A stretch of DNA of 18,274 nt from a bacterium. GTDB taxonomy: Bacteria > 4484-113 > JALSIF01. A model generated the notes under the pieces. The model saw only the letters and a program-made list of their open reading frames with translations, was not told the origin of the DNA and did not search any database. A program made the translations under genes and the position numbers. Where the stretch lies: NCBI GenBank assembly GCA_026981635.1, contig JALSIF010000157.1, positions 1-18,274 on the forward strand, written 5' to 3'. Positions 1 to 6,996 of this stretch are shown piece after piece. Position 1 is the first letter of the stretch; each line of letters starts with the position of its first letter.

Positions 1-424
1 ACGGATCAACTTCGTAGGCTTTGTGGAAGCTAACACCATCTTTCAGGGGGGGGTTGATGTGGTGGTATGCGACGGGTTTGTGGGCAACATCCTGCTTAAA
101 GCCAGTGAGGGAATGGGAAGGGCGGTGATATCTGCCATCGCCAGGGAGTTTCGGCGTCGGCCACTGGTGGCCATGCTGGCCAAGCTGGTCCTGGCCGGCT
201 TTTTCAAGGAGCTGCGCGCCTCCATGGACTACTCCCAGTACGGGGGAGCCCCCCTGCTGGGGGTGGAGGGCAACGTGATCATCTGCCACGGACGAAGCAA
301 CGCCAAGGCCTTTCAGAACGCCCTCAGGGTAGGAAGGGAGTTAGTGGAAAGTGAGATACTCAAAAGGATGCGGGAGAGCCTCAAGTCCGCATCCACATCC
401 CAAGAGGGAGGTACGGGCAGTTGA
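1..424 (+). CDS. plsX: Phosphate acyltransferase PlsX, C-terminal part (5' end outside window)
   Basis: PlsX converts acyl-ACP and phosphate to acyl-phosphate, the donor for PlsY in phospholipid synthesis; it is a peripheral membrane protein. Only the last ~140 residues are present. The reading frame is open from base 2 to the TGA at 422-424. The segment VDVVVCDGFVGNILLKASEG and the later YGGAPLLGVEG and CHGRSNAKAFQNAL stretches are typical of the PlsX C-terminal half. No start lies in the window; a GTG at base 23 is internal, since the family sequence continues upstream of it (INFVG). The stop overlaps the fabH start (TTGA), which puts plsX first in the fab operon seen here. Identification is by remembered family motifs. 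Confidence 0.93.
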   Translation, partial: RINFVGFVEANTIFQGGVDVVVCDGFVGNILLKASEGMGRAVISAIAREFRRRPLVAMLAKLVLAGFFKELRASMDYSQYGGAPLLGVEGNVIICHGRSNAKAFQNALRVGRELVESEILKRMRESLKSASTSQEGGTGS

Positions 425-1428
425 GCCTAAGAAGCGTAATCAGTGGTACGGGAAGCTACGTTCCCCCCACCATCCTGACCAACCACGACCTGGAACAGAT
501 GGTGGACACCTCTGATGAGTGGATCACCACCCGCACCGGCATCAAGCGGCGCCATATCACCCGAGACGGGGAAACCAACTCCTACATGGCGGTCCGGGCG
601 GCGCGGGCGGCGCTGGAGCAGGCGGGCCTGGAGCCGGAAGACATCTCTGCCCTGGTGCTGCCCACCGTCACTCCGGAGTATGTCTTTCCCGCCACCGCCC
701 AGCTGGTGCAGGCGGAGCTGGGGCTCAAGGACGCCCTCACCTTTGACCTCAACGCCGCCTGCAGCGGGTTCATCTATGCCCTGAACGTAGCCGACAACCT
801 GGTCCGCTCGGGGGACCACCGGCATGTGTTGGTGATCGGCAGTGAGGTGATGACCGCCATCACCAACTGGGAGGACCGCTCAACCTGCGTGCTGTTTGGC
901 GATGCGGCGGCGGCGGTGGTGCTCAGTGCCTACCAGCCCAGGGACGGGGAGCCCTTTGGCCTGGGCAAGTTTGTGGTGGGTTCCAACGGCAAGCTCTATA
1001 AGCTCCTCTACCAGCCGGCGGGCGGCTCCCTCATGCCCCCTTCCCACAAGACGGTTGACCAGCGGCTCCACTCGGTCCACATGCACGGAAATGAGGTGTT
1101 CAAGAAGGCGGTGCGCTACCTGGAGCGGGTGGTAAGCGGAGTACTGGAGAAGAACCAGCGCAAGCCGGAGGACATCCGCTGGTATGTACCCCACCAGGCC
1201 AACCGGCGCATCATCATGGCGGTGGCGGAGCGCTTTGGCATCCCCGAAGAGCGGGTCTATGTAAACATCCACGAGTATGGCAACACCACTGCCGCCTCCA
1301 TCCCCCTCTGCTTAGACGAGCTAAACCGCCAGGGCAAGCTTGAGCCGGGGGATGAGCTGATCCTGTTTACCTTTGGAGCAGGGTTTACCTGGGGCGGATG
1401 CCACCTGGTTTGGGGGCCAGGGAAATGA
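421..1428 (+). CDS. fabH: 3-oxoacyl-ACP synthase III (FabH)
   Basis: FabH starts fatty-acid synthesis by condensing an acyl-CoA primer with malonyl-ACP. The 335-residue protein is close to the usual family length. The Cys-His-Asn triad is visible: C114 in AACSGF, H258 in PHQANRRI and N288 in EYGNTTAAS. The N-terminal DEWITTRTGIKRRH and C-terminal FGAGFTWGG are also typical. The start is TTG at 421 within TTGA, overlapping the plsX stop. A GGGAGG at 406-411, nine bases upstream, supports it, and MSLRSVISGTGSY is the expected FabH opening. The stop overlaps fabD by ATGA, so translation is probably coupled through the cluster. Primer preference (acetyl or branched) cannot be read from the sequence. 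Confidence 0.96.
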   Translation: MSLRSVISGTGSYVPPTILTNHDLEQMVDTSDEWITTRTGIKRRHITRDGETNSYMAVRAARAALEQAGLEPEDISALVLPTVTPEYVFPATAQLVQAELGLKDALTFDLNAACSGFIYALNVADNLVRSGDHRHVLVIGSEVMTAITNWEDRSTCVLFGDAAAAVVLSAYQPRDGEPFGLGKFVVGSNGKLYKLLYQPAGGSLMPPSHKTVDQRLHSVHMHGNEVFKKAVRYLERVVSGVLEKNQRKPEDIRWYVPHQANRRIIMAVAERFGIPEERVYVNIHEYGNTTAASIPLCLDELNRQGKLEPGDELILFTFGAGFTWGGCHLVWGPGK

Positions 1429-2465
1429 ACCAGTCCAGCAAAGAGGCTCCCTCCTTTGCCCTGATGTTTCCCGGTCAGGGCTCCCAGAAGGTGGGGATGG
1501 CAAGGGAGTTTCATGACCAGTTTCCCGCCGCACGGGAGGTCTTTGAGCGGGCCGAGGCGGCACTGGAGAGAGAGGGGGAGTGGGGCCACGGCAGCCTCAC
1601 CCAGATCATCTTTGAGGGGCCGGAGGAGAAACTGACTCTAACCGAGATCACCCAGCCGGCGGTGCTTACGGCAAGCTACGCCATCTATCAGGCTCTGGCT
1701 CCGCTCCTTCCCCACCCGCCCAGCTTCCTGCTGGGTCACAGCCTGGGGGAATACACTGCACTGGTTGCCGCCGAGGCGCTGGGCTTTGAGGATGCGGTCC
1801 GACTGGTCTTCCTCCGCGGCCGGGCCATGCAGGAGGCGGTCCCGGTGGGAGAAGGAGCCATGGCGGCCGTAATCGGACTCTCCCCCACCAAGCTGGAGGA
1901 GATCTGTGAGCGCTTCTCGGTCCAGGCCGACCTGCGGCCAGGGCGCTGCACGTGCATGATCGCCAACTACAACTCACCCGAGCAGTTCGTAATCAGCGGT
2001 CACCGACAGGCGGTGGAACAGGCGATGGAGGCAGCCCGGGAGGCGGGGGCTAAGCGGGTGGTGGAACTTAGGGTGAGCGCCCCCTTCCACAGCACCCTGA
2101 TGCAACCGGCGGCGGCGATGCTCAGTCCGGAGCTAAGACGCACCCCCTTCACCCGCTGCCGGATCCCGGTGGTGGCGAACTACAACGCCCGCCCCTACCC
2201 CACCGATCCGCGGGCCTACGCCGAGCTTCTCACCCGCCAGATCTTTTCTCCGGTGCGCTGGGAGGAGTCGGTCAGTTTTCTAGCCCAGCAGGGGGTGGAG
2301 GCGCTGCTGGAGGTTGGTCCGGGGAGGGTGCTTATGGGGCTGTGCCGGAAGATCAGCCCCGAGCTAAAAGTGGGCGCACTGGAAACACCCGAGCGACTGG
2401 AACGGGCGCTTGAGCTGGTGGGGGGCAGAGCGGCCACCCTCAGTGCCCAGGGGGAGGGAAGGTGA
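1425..2465 (+). CDS. fabD: Malonyl-CoA:ACP transacylase (FabD)
   Basis: FabD loads malonyl groups from CoA onto ACP for chain elongation. From ATG 1425 it is 346 residues, somewhat longer than the usual ~310. The early FPGQGSQ motif, the nucleophile S106 in GHSLGE, the carboxylate-binding R131 in LRGRAM and the catalytic H222 in APFHSTLM are all present. The ATG at 1425 overlaps the fabH stop (ATGA). A GTG/ATG-type start at 1398 would add nine residues inside fabH and is less likely. The extra length is a short N-terminal tail plus a charged segment around residues 48-58 and loose C-terminal residues. The next gene, fabG, overlaps its stop by GTGA. Confidence 0.95.
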   Translation: MNQSSKEAPSFALMFPGQGSQKVGMAREFHDQFPAAREVFERAEAALEREGEWGHGSLTQIIFEGPEEKLTLTEITQPAVLTASYAIYQALAPLLPHPPSFLLGHSLGEYTALVAAEALGFEDAVRLVFLRGRAMQEAVPVGEGAMAAVIGLSPTKLEEICERFSVQADLRPGRCTCMIANYNSPEQFVISGHRQAVEQAMEAAREAGAKRVVELRVSAPFHSTLMQPAAAMLSPELRRTPFTRCRIPVVANYNARPYPTDPRAYAELLTRQIFSPVRWEESVSFLAQQGVEALLEVGPGRVLMGLCRKISPELKVGALETPERLERALELVGGRAATLSAQGEGR

Positions 2466-3208
2466 GCCTGGAGGGGAAGGTCGCCCTGGTGACGGGGGGC
2501 TCGCGGGGGATCGGCGCAGCCACCGTCCGACTTCTCTGCCGCGAGGGCGCCCGGGTGGCGCTCAACTTCCACCGGAGTTCTGAGGCCGCCGAGCGGCTCA
2601 GGGAGGAGCTCAGGGAACTCCCCGGTGAGGTCCACCTGTTTCCCTTTGATGTGGCCGACCCGGACCAGGTCAAGGCTGAAGTTGCCCGCATTGGAGAGGA
2701 GCTGGGGCCGGTGGAGCTCCTGGTCAACAACGCCGGCCAGCGGGTGGACGGGCTGGTGCTCAGGATGAGCGACGAGGACTGGGAGAGAGCCCTGCGGGTG
2801 AACCTTACCGGGGCATTCAACGTGACCCGTGCGGTGCTGCGCCAGATGGCTCCCCTCCGGCGGGGCGCCATCGTCAACGTTAGCTCGGTGGCCGGGGTAG
2901 TGGGGAGCGTGGGCCAGGCAGGCTACGCGGCGGCCAAGGGGGGGCTGATCGCCTTCACCAAGACGCTGGCCGAGGAGTATGGCCCCCGCGGCATTAGGGC
3001 CAACGCGGTGGTGCCCGGCATCATTGAGACCGCCATGACCGAAAACCTGCCCCAGGAGCTGCGTCAGCGCTATTTGGCCCAGATTCCTCTGGGTAGATTT
3101 GGCAAGCCAGAGGAGGTGGCGGAGGTGATCCTATTTCTGCTGAGCGATCGGGCCAGCTACATCAGCGGGGCGGTGATCTCGGTGAGCGGAGGTGGAGTGC
3201 GGATATGA
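2462..3208 (+). CDS. fabG: 3-oxoacyl-ACP reductase (FabG), SDR family
   Basis: FabG reduces 3-oxoacyl-ACP to 3-hydroxyacyl-ACP with NADPH. The 248-residue length is standard for a classical short-chain dehydrogenase/reductase. It has TGGSRGIG at residues 11-18, LVNNAG near 87-92, and the tetrad N114, S142, Y155 and K159 (YAAAKGG). The C-terminal YISGAVISVSGGG is characteristic of FabG. The start is GTG 2462, overlapping the fabD stop, with a purine-rich GGGGAGGG at about 2450-2458. Position inside the fab cluster makes the fatty-acid role more likely than a generic SDR. A strong GGAGGTGGAG at 3188-3197, inside its last codons, is well placed for the 31-codon ORF that follows. Confidence 0.95.
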   Translation: MSLEGKVALVTGGSRGIGAATVRLLCREGARVALNFHRSSEAAERLREELRELPGEVHLFPFDVADPDQVKAEVARIGEELGPVELLVNNAGQRVDGLVLRMSDEDWERALRVNLTGAFNVTRAVLRQMAPLRRGAIVNVSSVAGVVGSVGQAGYAAAKGGLIAFTKTLAEEYGPRGIRANAVVPGIIETAMTENLPQELRQRYLAQIPLGRFGKPEEVAEVILFLLSDRASYISGAVISVSGGGVRI

Positions 3209-3300
3209 GACTGATAGAATCGCCTGCCATAGCTTATCCAACAGAACAGCCAGGACCCAGCTCAGAAACAAGGGAGGAGGGCAAAGCTGTCAAGCGGTAG
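3205..3300 (+). CDS. Candidate 31-residue ORF in the usual acpP position
   Basis: This is an uncertain but well-formed small ORF. Its ATG at 3205 overlaps the fabG TGA (ATGA). GGAGGTGGAG at 3188-3197 gives a good Shine-Dalgarno at normal spacing. It ends with TAG at 3298-3300, three bases before the fabF ATG and in the same frame as fabF. The peptide starts MRLIESPAIAYPTEQP and is hydrophilic and charged towards the end (ETREEGKAVKR), without a membrane segment. It is not an ACP: it is too short and lacks a DSL phosphopantetheine site. It might be a translated small protein, a coupling leader that carries ribosomes to fabF, or a chance opening left by loss of acpP. No known family was recognised. 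Confidence 0.35.
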   Translation: MRLIESPAIAYPTEQPGPSSETREEGKAVKR

Positions 3301-3303
3301 GAG
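3271..3303 (+). promoter_or_regulatory. Unusual ribosome-binding layout before fabF
   Basis: The strongest Shine-Dalgarno-like run (AGGGAGGAGG, 3271-3280) lies 23 bases from the fabF ATG, too far for direct use. The second one (AGGAG, 3299-3303) touches the ATG, too close. The in-frame TAG at 3298-3300 rules out a longer fabF. Translation of fabF therefore probably depends on ribosomes ending the upstream 31-codon ORF and restarting. This is inference from spacing only. Confidence 0.35.
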
Positions 3304-4584
3304 ATGAGTGCTCGCCGAAGAGTTGTGGTAACGGGACTGGGCGTGGTCTCCCCTTACGGGATTGGCCTCAAGGTCTTTGAGGAAAACATTTTTGCCGGCC
3401 GCTCAGGCATCCGCCGCATCACCGGCTTTGACCCCTCCGGTCTTCCCACCAAAATAGCGGGGGAGATCACCGACTTTGACCCCACCCAGTTCATAGACCC
3501 CAAGCAGGCCCGCCGCATGGACCAGGTCCACCTTTTTGCGGTGGCAGCGGCCAAGCTGGCGCTGGAGGATGCCAAGCTGGACCTGGAGGGGATGAGCGAG
3601 GAGGAGAAGCTTCGCTCGGGCATATACATCGCCAGCGGCATCGGGGGCATTCGCACCTTCCTGGATCAGGTGGTGGTGGTGGCCACGGTCTACTTTGAGA
3701 ACCGGCGGGCGGCGGTGAAGAAGATCAGCCCCTTCTTCATCCCCAACATCATCGCCAACATGCCGGCCGGTCTGGTCTCCATGGAGACCGGTCTGATGGG
3801 GCCCAACTTCGGTCCGGTGAGCGCCTGCGCCTCGGCCAACCACGCCTTGGGGCTGGCCTTCCGGGAAATCCGCGACGGCTATGCCGACATCATGCTTACC
3901 GGTGGCACAGAGAGCGCAGTCAACTTCCTGGGCATGGCTGGATTCAACGCTATGCGCGCCCTCTCTACCAGAAACGACGAGCCGGAGAAGGCCAGCCGTC
4001 CCTTTGACCGCGACCGGGACGGCTTCGTGATGGGTGAGGGGGCCGGGGTGTTGGTGTTTGAGGAGCTGGAGCACGCCAAGCGGCGGGGGGCAAAGATCTA
4101 CGCCGAGGTGGTGGGCTTTGGCCAGAGCGCCGATGCATACCACCTGACCCAGCCAGCCCCGGGCGGCAGAGGTGCCTCCCTCGCCATCAGCAACGCCCTC
4201 CATGATGCCGGGATCACCCCAGAGCAGGTGGACTACATCAACGCCCACGGCACCTCCACTCCCCAAAACGACATCGCCGAGACCCAAGCCATCAAACTTG
4301 CCCTGGGCGACCATGCCTATCGCACCAAGATCAGCTCCACCAAGTCCATGATCGGCCACCTGCTGGGAGCGGCGGCGGCGGTGGAGGCAATAGCCACTGT
4401 GCTTGCCCTGGTCAGGCAGCAGTGTCCCCCCACCATCAACCTGGAGAATCCCGATCCGGAGTGCGACCTGGACTATGTGCCCAACCAGACCGAAGACCAC
4501 TCCATCACCTACGCCATTTCCAACGCCTTCGGTTTTGGAGGGCATAACACAGTGATGGTGTTTAAGCGCTGGGAGGGAGAGTAA
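3304..4584 (+). CDS. fabF: 3-oxoacyl-ACP synthase II (FabF)
   Basis: FabF condenses malonyl-ACP with growing acyl-ACP. The 426 residues slightly exceed the usual ~412. The Cys-His-His triad is C175 in VSACASANHALG, H315 in NAHGTSTPQND and H352 in MIGHLLGAAAAV, with the conserved lysine K347 and the C-terminal gate GFGGHN near 410-415. The opening RRRVVVTGLGVVSP fits the ATG at 3304; a TAG two codons upstream blocks any extension. Between GIGG (residue 112 on) and ISPFF (141 on) there are about seven residues more than I remember for E. coli FabF, and the usual GPR is missing. It is the last gene of the fab row; sir2 faces it 15 bases downstream. Confidence 0.95.
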   Translation: MSARRRVVVTGLGVVSPYGIGLKVFEENIFAGRSGIRRITGFDPSGLPTKIAGEITDFDPTQFIDPKQARRMDQVHLFAVAAAKLALEDAKLDLEGMSEEEKLRSGIYIASGIGGIRTFLDQVVVVATVYFENRRAAVKKISPFFIPNIIANMPAGLVSMETGLMGPNFGPVSACASANHALGLAFREIRDGYADIMLTGGTESAVNFLGMAGFNAMRALSTRNDEPEKASRPFDRDRDGFVMGEGAGVLVFEELEHAKRRGAKIYAEVVGFGQSADAYHLTQPAPGGRGASLAISNALHDAGITPEQVDYINAHGTSTPQNDIAETQAIKLALGDHAYRTKISSTKSMIGHLLGAAAAVEAIATVLALVRQQCPPTINLENPDPECDLDYVPNQTEDHSITYAISNAFGFGGHNTVMVFKRWEGE

Positions 4585-4591
4585 CCCTCCT
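4571..4591. terminator. Possible hairpin at the fabF/sir2 convergent junction
   Basis: GGAGGG at 4572-4577 pairs with CCCTCC at 4585-4590 around a seven-base loop, with one further G-U pair. The stem spans the fabF stop codon and lies between two convergent genes. There is no T-run on either strand, so it is not a classical Rho-independent terminator; an alternative pairing GGGAGG/CCTCCC also exists. Confidence 0.25.
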
Positions 4592-4599
4592 CCCGGCCC

Positions 4600-5454
4600 T
4601 CACCTCTCCTGACCCCTGAGCTCTTCCACCAGGGCGGGAAGCACCTTAGCCGCTGAGCCCCGCAGGGAGTAGTGGGCGTGGGGGGTGAGGGCGGTGGCGG
4701 CTGGGTTTACCTCCACCATCCTGCCTCCCCGGGCGGCGGAGATCTGGGGATAGAGGGCGGCGGGATAAACCTCGGCCGAAGTTCCCACCACCAGCATGAG
4801 ATCGGCCCGCTGGGAAAGCTCGTAGGCCTCCCGCTCGGCATCCTGGGGTAGGAGCTCGCCGAACCAGACCACGTGGGGGCGAAGGAGAAGGGACCCCTTC
4901 TCCCGGTCGCTAAGTCTGGCCAGCTCAGGGGGCAGGACGTCCCCCCGGCCCATCTCCTTCCATCGCTTCTCCACCTGGGAGAGGTGGGGGGGAAGGTCGC
5001 CCAGGGGAGGAGGGGGAAGCTCCACCAGTAGATGGCGGGCGTCGGGGGGAGAACCCACCGGCCGGGCAAAGTGGATGTTGCCGTGCAGTTCCACCACCCG
5101 CTGGCTCCCTGCCCGCTGGTGGAGACCGTCAATGTTTTGGGTGATGAGGGCAAACTCCCCTCCCCTCGCCTGAACCAGCCCCTCAAGCTCGGCCAGGGCC
5201 AGGTGGCCGGGGTTGGGGCTCACCTGGCGGATCTGCTCGCGGCGCCACTCGTACCACTGCCAGACAAAGGCGGGGTCGCGCTCAAACCCCTGGGGGGTGG
5301 CCAGATCCTCCAGGGAGTACTGGGACCAGAAACCGTCCGGCTCGCGGAAGGTGGGAATGCCACTCTCCTTGCTCACCCCCGCTCCGGTAAGCACCACCAC
5401 CACACCCGCCTGGGCCAGCAGGCGGGCCACCTGGGCAACCTCTTCCTCCACCAT
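4600..5454 (-). CDS. Sir2-family NAD-dependent protein deacylase without zinc cysteines
   Basis: Sirtuins remove acyl groups from lysine using NAD+. The Rossmann motifs are clear: GAGVSKESGIPTFR (24-37), TQNIDGLH (105-112), the catalytic H124 in ELHG, VVWFGE (195-200), GTS (224-226) and VNP (249-251). The PTFREPDGFW segment and Y68/R71 in WYEWRR match the CobB/SIRT5-type (class III) layout, whose Tyr-Arg pair recognises succinyl or malonyl lysine. The protein has no cysteine at all, so the usual four-Cys zinc ribbon after ELHG is absent; a proline-rich stretch lies there (~146-156). At 284 residues it is longer than CobB. ATG 5454 gives a sensible start, but no good Shine-Dalgarno was seen. 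It is divergent from the exported nuclease-like gene. Substrate is unknown. Confidence 0.9.
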   Translation of the reverse strand: MVEEEVAQVARLLAQAGVVVVLTGAGVSKESGIPTFREPDGFWSQYSLEDLATPQGFERDPAFVWQWYEWRREQIRQVSPNPGHLALAELEGLVQARGGEFALITQNIDGLHQRAGSQRVVELHGNIHFARPVGSPPDARHLLVELPPPPLGDLPPHLSQVEKRWKEMGRGDVLPPELARLSDREKGSLLLRPHVVWFGELLPQDAEREAYELSQRADLMLVVGTSAEVYPAALYPQISAARGGRMVEVNPAATALTPHAHYSLRGSAAKVLPALVEELRGQER

Positions 5455-5522
5455 GGCCGCATCAAGATAGCAACCCCCATCCGAGGGTCCAATTTCGTAT
5501 GCTTATGTCAAAGCTAACTATT

Positions 5523-5538
5523 CTATACATTCGTATAG
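5523..5538. promoter_or_regulatory. Perfect palindrome in the sir2/nuclease divergent intergenic region
   Basis: CTATAC-ATTC-GTATAG is a perfect 6+6 inverted repeat with a four-base spacer. It is centred in the 120-base AT-rich gap between divergent genes, about 37 bases before the downstream GTG and 69 before sir2. This suits a dimeric repressor site or a promoter core (TATACA or TATAGC hexamers). No convincing -35 partner was found on either strand. Confidence 0.35.
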
Positions 5539-5574
5539 CTAAAAAATTGGCTAAATTGCCGGTAGAGTAGGTTT

Positions 5575-6996
5575 GTGGGCAGGCGTGGATATCTGTTGAC
5601 AACGTGGCTCTTTTTGGCCCTGGTGGGGGTCCTGGTGCTTGCTGGGGAGCACTCCCCGGCTGAGGTTTCCACTGGCCCCCCGCCCAGCCTTTCATCCACG
5701 GGCAGTGGGGACCGCCTTCCCCCCTTCCCGCCGCTCGGCCTTGACCGCCGCCTTTCCGCCATCAGTCCGCTGGTGCAGGTGATCTATGGGGACGAAGCGG
5801 TGATGGAGAGAAACGCCAGCGAGGTGGCCAGCCACCACCTGCTTTTAAGTGGCGGGGTGGCGGAGATCGGCTGGGCCATCTACCGCATCGGCGGGCTGGC
5901 CTACGGGGGATACCCCCAGGCCATCTCCCTAGAGCTGGGGGGAGCCACCCAGCCCTGGGCGGAGGTGGACCTGGCGGTGGGGGACTTCACCCACCAGCGC
6001 TGGGCCTTCTACGGGCCGCTAAACCCGGAGGAGCTTTCCAGCGGGCAGGTGGCCCTGGACCAGTTCAGCCTTACCCCGGAGGATGTGGTCTCGCCCAACG
6101 GCAACGCCTTCCTGCTGGTGGTAGCCCGGCCGGGGGCGGCGGTGGAGATTGCCCGGGTGAGGGTGGAGCTGAAGGAGGTGCCGGCCAGGATCGGCACCTA
6201 CAACATTGAGTGGCTGGAGCGGCCGGGGATGCGCGGAGGCTATGAGCGCAGTGAAGAGGACTTCTATGAGCTTGCCCGCATAATCGCCTCTGACTACGGC
6301 TTTGACTTGGTGGGGATCGCCGAGGTGGTGGACCAGGAGAGCCTCAACCGGCTACTCACCTACCTTCCCGGATATGATGCGGTCTTCATCGCTTCGGGCA
6401 GGGAGAGCCAGCACCTGGCCCTCATCTACCGCACCGGCCGGGTGGAGATTCTCAACGCCTACGAGGAGGACGCCATCCGCATCGGCAACCCCTTCCTGAG
6501 GCCGGGGCTGGTGGTGGAGGCGCGCATCGGCAACTTTGACTTCAAGCTGATGATGGTTCACCTCAAGGCCCTCTTTGACAGCTCCTCCAAGGCCAAGCGG
6601 CTCCAGCAGGCCCAGGAGATCAACAGCTGGCTGGACCAGCAGTTTGCCGACCCCAGCGGGGAGCGGGACTTTATTGTCTTGGGGGACATGAACGACTTTC
6701 TCGGCTCCCCTCCCCTGGAGGAGATCCGGCTGGAGGGCAGGGCGGAGCGGATGCACTTCCTCACCGAGGAGCTGGAGCCGGGGGACTACTCAACCCCGGA
6801 GTATGAGTCCACCGTGGACCACATCGCAGTGAGCGCCGACTACACCTACTCGCCGCCGGGCGGACCGGAGCGGGAGTATATCTCCGGGTCGGTGGACATC
6901 CTTCCCCTGGTGGATATCTATCCCAACTACATCCTGCGCCTCTCCGACCACCAGCCGGTGGTGGCGGCATTCAGGGTTGCGGTGGATGATGATTAA
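5575..6996 (+). CDS. Exported endonuclease/exonuclease/phosphatase-family protein
   Basis: The C-terminal ~270 residues carry the full metal-dependent EEP fold motif set: N210 in GTYNIEW, E250 in GIAEVV, H329 in MMVHLKA, D371 and N373 in LGDMND, D415-H416 in VDHIAV and D458-H459 in SDHQP. EEP enzymes cut phosphodiesters (DNA, RNA, phosphoinositides, sphingomyelin), so the substrate is open; secreted nuclease is the likeliest. The GTG start at 5575 yields a signal peptide or anchor: a basic GRRGYLLTTW stretch then LFLALVGVLVLAG (12-24), with no lipobox cysteine. Residues ~60-203 form an extra, unassigned domain of alternating hydrophobic strands, perhaps a beta-sandwich. A Pro/Ser-rich linker (25-55) precedes it. 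The upstream Shine-Dalgarno is weak (AGTAGG at ~5566-5571, close to the GTG). Confidence 0.85.
   Translation: MGRRGYLLTTWLFLALVGVLVLAGEHSPAEVSTGPPPSLSSTGSGDRLPPFPPLGLDRRLSAISPLVQVIYGDEAVMERNASEVASHHLLLSGGVAEIGWAIYRIGGLAYGGYPQAISLELGGATQPWAEVDLAVGDFTHQRWAFYGPLNPEELSSGQVALDQFSLTPEDVVSPNGNAFLLVVARPGAAVEIARVRVELKEVPARIGTYNIEWLERPGMRGGYERSEEDFYELARIIASDYGFDLVGIAEVVDQESLNRLLTYLPGYDAVFIASGRESQHLALIYRTGRVEILNAYEEDAIRIGNPFLRPGLVVEARIGNFDFKLMMVHLKALFDSSSKAKRLQQAQEINSWLDQQFADPSGERDFIVLGDMNDFLGSPPLEEIRLEGRAERMHFLTEELEPGDYSTPEYESTVDHIAVSADYTYSPPGGPEREYISGSVDILPLVDIYPNYILRLSDHQPVVAAFRVAVDDD

Noticed and set aside
3403-4545. Long 380-codon open frame antisense to fabF
   Set aside because: It lies opposite a complete FabF with all catalytic motifs; GC-rich codons of the true gene open the opposite frame. 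No recognisable motifs.
5506-5511. TTGACA on the minus strand as a sir2 -35
   Set aside because: No -10-like hexamer occurs 16-18 bases downstream.
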